This document shows positions 60,606-64,000 of a stretch of 64,000 nt of DNA, in pieces. Source of the stretch: Gymnopilus junonius (Eukaryota > Basidiomycota > Agaricomycetes > Agaricales > Galerinaceae); contig JADNYJ010000134.1 in the NCBI GenBank assembly GCA_015501075.1, positions 49,852 through 113,851 of the forward strand, in the 5' to 3' direction. Numbering within the stretch: the stretch's first letter is position 1; each line of letters opens with the position of its first letter. The notes below the pieces were generated by a model. That model was not told the DNA's origin and did no database searches. It saw only the letters and a list, made by a program, of their open reading frames with translations. The translations under genes and the position numbers were made by a program.

Positions 60606-62599
60606 TCATTTCGAGGCAAATGCCACTGGATGGAGATGAGTGACCTCCTTCCCATTTGGAAGAACCATGGTGTGCTTCTGAGTGAGCATTCCCACAAACC
60701 TGAACTTGCAACCATCAGTGGTGATGATGAACAGAGTTCCATCATACTTGGGACCCTTGAGTACTGGCTCAGATGTAAGCATGATCTTGAGCTTCAAAAA
60801 TGCATGCATATGTTCTTTCTTCCACAAATCCTCCAAAGAATAACCCTTCATCACCCTCCTATATGCTGCCTTCCCCTTCCCCCTTGGTAGATCCAACCCT
60901 TTCGCCAAATCCATCAATGGCTGCACCATTACAGCATACCCCTTTACCAAAGTCCAAAAATAGCCCGTTATGCCTGTGAAAGCTCCCAGGTTCTGTAAGT
61001 CCATGGGCTTCTTCCAGTCAACAATTGCTGTTAGCTTTGACAGGTCTGGGCAGATGCCAGCAGGCCCCATGCATGCTCCAGTGAAAACAGCTTCTGTGAT
61101 GAAGAACTTCGACTTCGAAGCTGACAGGGACAACCCCTTTTCCCTTACCCTCTCCAACAAAACCCGCAAATTCCCCAATAACTCATTGAAGTCATCCCCT
61201 GCCATTCCTCCATCATCCACGAACAATTTGAAGAGCAGCCCCACCAAATCCCCCAATGTTGTCGCCATCATCTCCCCAAACATCGAGGGTGCACCCATTA
61301 ACCTGAAAGGCATTCTCAGGTAACAAAAATAACCCCATCCTTCTACATAAAAACAGACATAAGGCTGATCTTCTTTTGCTATCTCACAGGCATAAAACCC
61401 ACTTGCAAAATCGAAGACGTTGAGCCACCGGTGGCCACTCAGGCATTGTTGCTTTGCCCGAATATCTCCCTGAGGCAGAGCTGGAACCTGCGTAACTTTG
61501 TTGAGGTCCGCAAAGTCTTGGCAGACTCGCCATTTCATAGCTGGAGCCTCGTCATCCATGGAATCCTGTTCAGGTGGGTCTGGGCATGGTGGAAGATTTT
61601 CGAATGCTGACAGAAAACCAGCAGCTATGCACTCATCATTGACCCAGTGTTGGAGCTCCTCGATTGTTAGGCCGCCACCCTCCAGGATTTGATGTCATGA
61701 TGGGAAATCAGGGTGATAATCCCAGCCTTGAGCATCTTGTCAATAACACCATTGAAATACTCATGCTGAGGTACACTGAGTGGATGCTGGTTGACCTTTG
61801 TGCAGAAGGTAGAACCTTCAGGTATGTTGAGCTTGTGGACCACTCCTTCAACTGCCATAACCTCACTCATTGACAAAGCAAAACAGTCCGCAAATTCATG
61901 AAGCAATGCCAAGACTCTCCCCCTCTCATCCACAGAGAGATCATCGCCAATGGTGATCTCTTTCATGACTGCATCAACCCACACTGGGAGGAACAGTGCT
62001 ATCTTCCTGGTGAGAATGCTAGGCTGAAATGCCTTGGTGAGCATTGGTTGCTCTGCACCTGGATCACCATAATCGCCACCTGCAACCTCATCCACCATCC
62101 AAACAGAACTCCAGTGTTCCTCAGGCATGCTCTGCATGAAACTTGCATCCCCAGGCCTTGTCCCTGAACCCCAGCCCATCCCTTGCTTCTCATATACTCC
62201 ACCATCCGCAATACCCTCAATCCCTATCATCACATTGTCCTCATCACCCTGCCCATTCCTCCTCGCTTTCAATTTCTGCATCCAACTCCTCATCCGCCAC
62301 TCACTTCTTGACTTTTTCTCTGGTAAACCCTGAGAATCATGCCACGCTGCCCTTTCCTCCCATGACCACCTTTCTCGGCCTTTACTTGCTTGAGGACACA
62401 CAGCCTGTGCCCGGCCATGCTTCTCCATCCCAAGTGTGAGCCCAACAGTTCTGACCAAGAACTGTGTCGGGCACAATGGTTCCACAATGGAGTAAAGGTT
62501 GGAGAGCACCAGCATGCTATGACCTGCTGGCACTTGGACTACATCAGGCCCATAATCATGGACTGCAGTGAACCGAGTCAGCAGAGGTTTGCCAAACAA
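60606..62599 (-). CDS. Retroelement reverse transcriptase and RNase H start
   Basis: Two frames (61667-62599 and 60606-61559) together carry the RT. The first ends with an N-terminal segment containing EYFNGVIDKMLKAGII. The second has VCQDFADLNKVT, FDFASGFYACEIA, MPFRLMGAPSMFGEMM, the active-site LFVDDGGMAG, and the downstream TGITGYFW and TDGCKFRFVGML of the RNase H start. The join near 61670-61690 (SLEGGGLTIEELQHW) needs one added base. The element is recognisable but not expressed as one chain. Confidence 0.83.
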
Positions 62600-62644
62600 G
62601 ACAGCCCATGTGCCACCACTGTCGAAAACCTCAAATGCACCATG

Positions 62645-63022
62645 TCAACTAACATCTCTGAGCCACACTTCACCAATCCACACCCCCATAGAAGGAACCA
62701 CCCTCCTATCTGCCATCCATAGCTGCCTCCATGAAGGGATCAGAGTGGATAATAGGTGTTTGGCACCCATGAATACTCCCTTGTTAATCCCATTTGCCAT
62801 TGCCCCATCATCAAATGTACAGTGGAACTGCACGATATCTCCCTGTAACCCCGAAAATCCCACCACCTGCACAAATGGAACACTCCTTTCAAACTCATCC
62901 TCCACACCAATGCGATACAGGTCAAAAGTTTCAAATTCAGCCCCTGGATCATACAGGTTCGTGGTAGCATCTAAACTAATGCCCTCACTAACCTCTGCAC
63001 TCCTCACATTAGGTGTATGCAT
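62645..63022 (-). CDS. Retroelement protease-like region
   Basis: Lies between the zinc knuckle and the RT. The text FHCTFDDGAMANGINKGVF contains a D-D-G-A motif that may be the retropepsin active site (normally D-T/S-G). Identification rests on position plus this short motif. Confidence 0.5.
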   Translation of the reverse strand: MHTPNVRSAEVSEGISLDATTNLYDPGAEFETFDLYRIGVEDEFERSVPFVQVVGFSGLQGDIVQFHCTFDDGAMANGINKGVFMGAKHLLSTLIPSWRQLWMADRRVVPSMGVWIGEVWLRDVS

Positions 63023-63105
63023 GTCCCCAAGCCCCTTCTTTCATGGCTCAGGGACCACCGCCCCAACACTCTCCTGAACTTGGGTCACTGGTGGAGCTCC
63101 TCCCT

Positions 63106-64000
63106 CTAAGCCAATGACCCTTCTCCATTTCCCTGAACACCAGCCAGATATGCAGCAATCACCTGTGCATCATACTCATCCTGGTTGATCCACATCCCAT
63201 CTTCTGCCACCAAATTCATGGGTACTGCAGCTTCTCCTGCATGTTTCTTGATTGTGGCTGCAATCAACCACCACTTTTGCTCTGTCACTGGCACTGGGGT
63301 TGTCATCCCACATCCTGGACCAAGATGGCCCTCGTGACCACACTTCCAGCATTCACCACTTGCAACAGGGGACATTCCAGGTATCAACGATAGGACACAG
63401 CTCGTTAACTGGATGACCAGCATGTTTCATGTTCCACTCTGCTATCTGGGCTTGATATGTTCTGCCTGCTGCTGTGTTTGGTTGGATAGGCAAGGCCAGA
63501 TGAACTACATCCACCATGCACAGAGTCTGGGTGTACTGAGGGGCATTGACCATGTTCCCCACAGGCTGCTGAGCTGGGGCATTGGACTGAGGTGTGCCCT
63601 TTTGGATTGTGAAGCGGGGTGCAGGGATTGGTGGTCCAAGTGATGCAGTGCTGAAGGCATTGCAAAGGGCCTTTGTTGGTGACTGCTGGAGCTGCTCAAG
63701 ACGAGAGATGGTTGCCTGTATGGCTGTTGCTCCTCCTTGATTTCAAGTTTCTCCTCAAGCTCAGTGATGGAAACTTTGCAGATGGCCTCAGAATGCCTTC
63801 CAGGTGGTGTTGTGTACCTACAAGAGCTTCAGAGCTCAGGGCATTGTCCTGCATATGTTGGAATAAGGAGGCCTGTCATCCTTAGTGCATCGAGAGGCGC
63901 TCCAACTTGTCCGCTCAAACCACATGCAGAACTCCTCCACACCATCCACCTTCACCCTCTTCCCCAAACTCTCCTCCTTCAACACGGTCACTGAGAACAA
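63106..64000 (-). CDS. Retroelement gag region with CCHC zinc knuckle (partial)
   Basis: CWKCGHEGHLGPGC fits C-x2-C-x4-H-x4-C, the nucleocapsid knuckle that binds element RNA. Upstream pieces (YQAQIAEWNMKHAG and QLQQSPTKALCNAFST) have the style of basidiomycete gag proteins but lie in different frames (63106-63423, 63353-63562 and beyond). The N-terminus lies beyond the window. Confidence 0.65.

Larger units (their letters stand above)
58529..64000 (-). mobile_element. Ty3/Gypsy-type LTR retrotransposon, internal region, truncated by window end
   Basis: Minus-strand polyprotein in the order gag zinc knuckle (CWKCGHEGHLGPGC, near 63340), protease-like DDGA region, reverse transcriptase with FVDD active site, RNase H, integrase with zinc and D,D,E motifs, and an acidic C-terminal tail. 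The RT-RNaseH-integrase order assigns it to Ty3/Gypsy (Metaviridae-type). The 5' LTR lies outside the window. Frame breaks and an in-frame TGA show that this copy is damaged or affected by missing bases. Confidence 0.88.

Noticed and set aside
1..64000. CRISPR arrays, bacterial operons, riboswitches or rRNA genes
   Set aside because: No regularly spaced repeats, Shine-Dalgarno-led gene runs or rRNA-like sequence were seen; the spliced genes show a eukaryotic nuclear origin.

Overview
The window looks like nuclear DNA from a basidiomycete fungus, most likely an Agaricomycete; the genus cannot be told from the sequence. The evidence is intron-rich genes with short 45-70 nt GT-AG introns, a NACHT-type NTPase, a hAT transposon with 8-bp target duplications, a basidiomycete-style Ty3/Gypsy element and several proteins of Agaricomycete type. 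All names come from recognised motifs; no database search was run.

Layout. 0-6.4 kb: a tiny three-exon metallothionein at the left edge, the ribosome-biogenesis ABC-F ATPase ARB1, and a small conserved gene whose frame is broken. 6.4-10.5 kb: mostly empty, with a 130-bp hairpin element. 10.5-15.5 kb: a long inverted duplication whose right arm begins inside the last exon of the protein phosphatase 4 catalytic gene; an orphan fungal gene lies between the arms. 15.5-19.5 kb: PP4c and an NRG1-like C2H2 repressor. 19.5-24.3 kb: gene desert. 24.3-31.9 kb: an M20 carboxypeptidase, an MFS sugar transporter, and a divergently transcribed ATP-dependent DNA ligase carrying a SWIM-type zinc site built from microexons. 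34.3-37.3 kb: an intact 897-residue NACHT protein. 38.5-39.4 kb: a secreted cysteine-containing protein. 41-46.5 kb: two tandem asparagine-synthetase-like genes. 47.5-49.6 kb: an aldehyde dehydrogenase. 50.4-50.8 kb: an inverted relic of the 3' end of the NACHT gene.

51.4-64 kb is a nest of mobile DNA. A 5.7-kb hAT element with a perfect 8-bp target duplication sits inside a 1.4-kb sequence with inverted ends. The hAT gene itself carries a probable solo LTR. The 1.4-kb sequence abuts a Ty3/Gypsy polyprotein that runs off the right end.

A theme across the window is lost reading frame. ARB1, the 5.7-kb gene, the peptidase, both Asn synthetases, the aldehyde dehydrogenase and the retroelement each have frame breaks inside otherwise well-conserved sequence, and most can be explained by a single missing base. 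PP4c, the zinc-finger gene, the transporter, the ligase, the NACHT gene, the secreted protein and the metallothionein splice into perfect frames. Uncorrected base deletions in the assembly are the simplest reading for essential genes such as ARB1; real decay remains possible for the duplicated genes.
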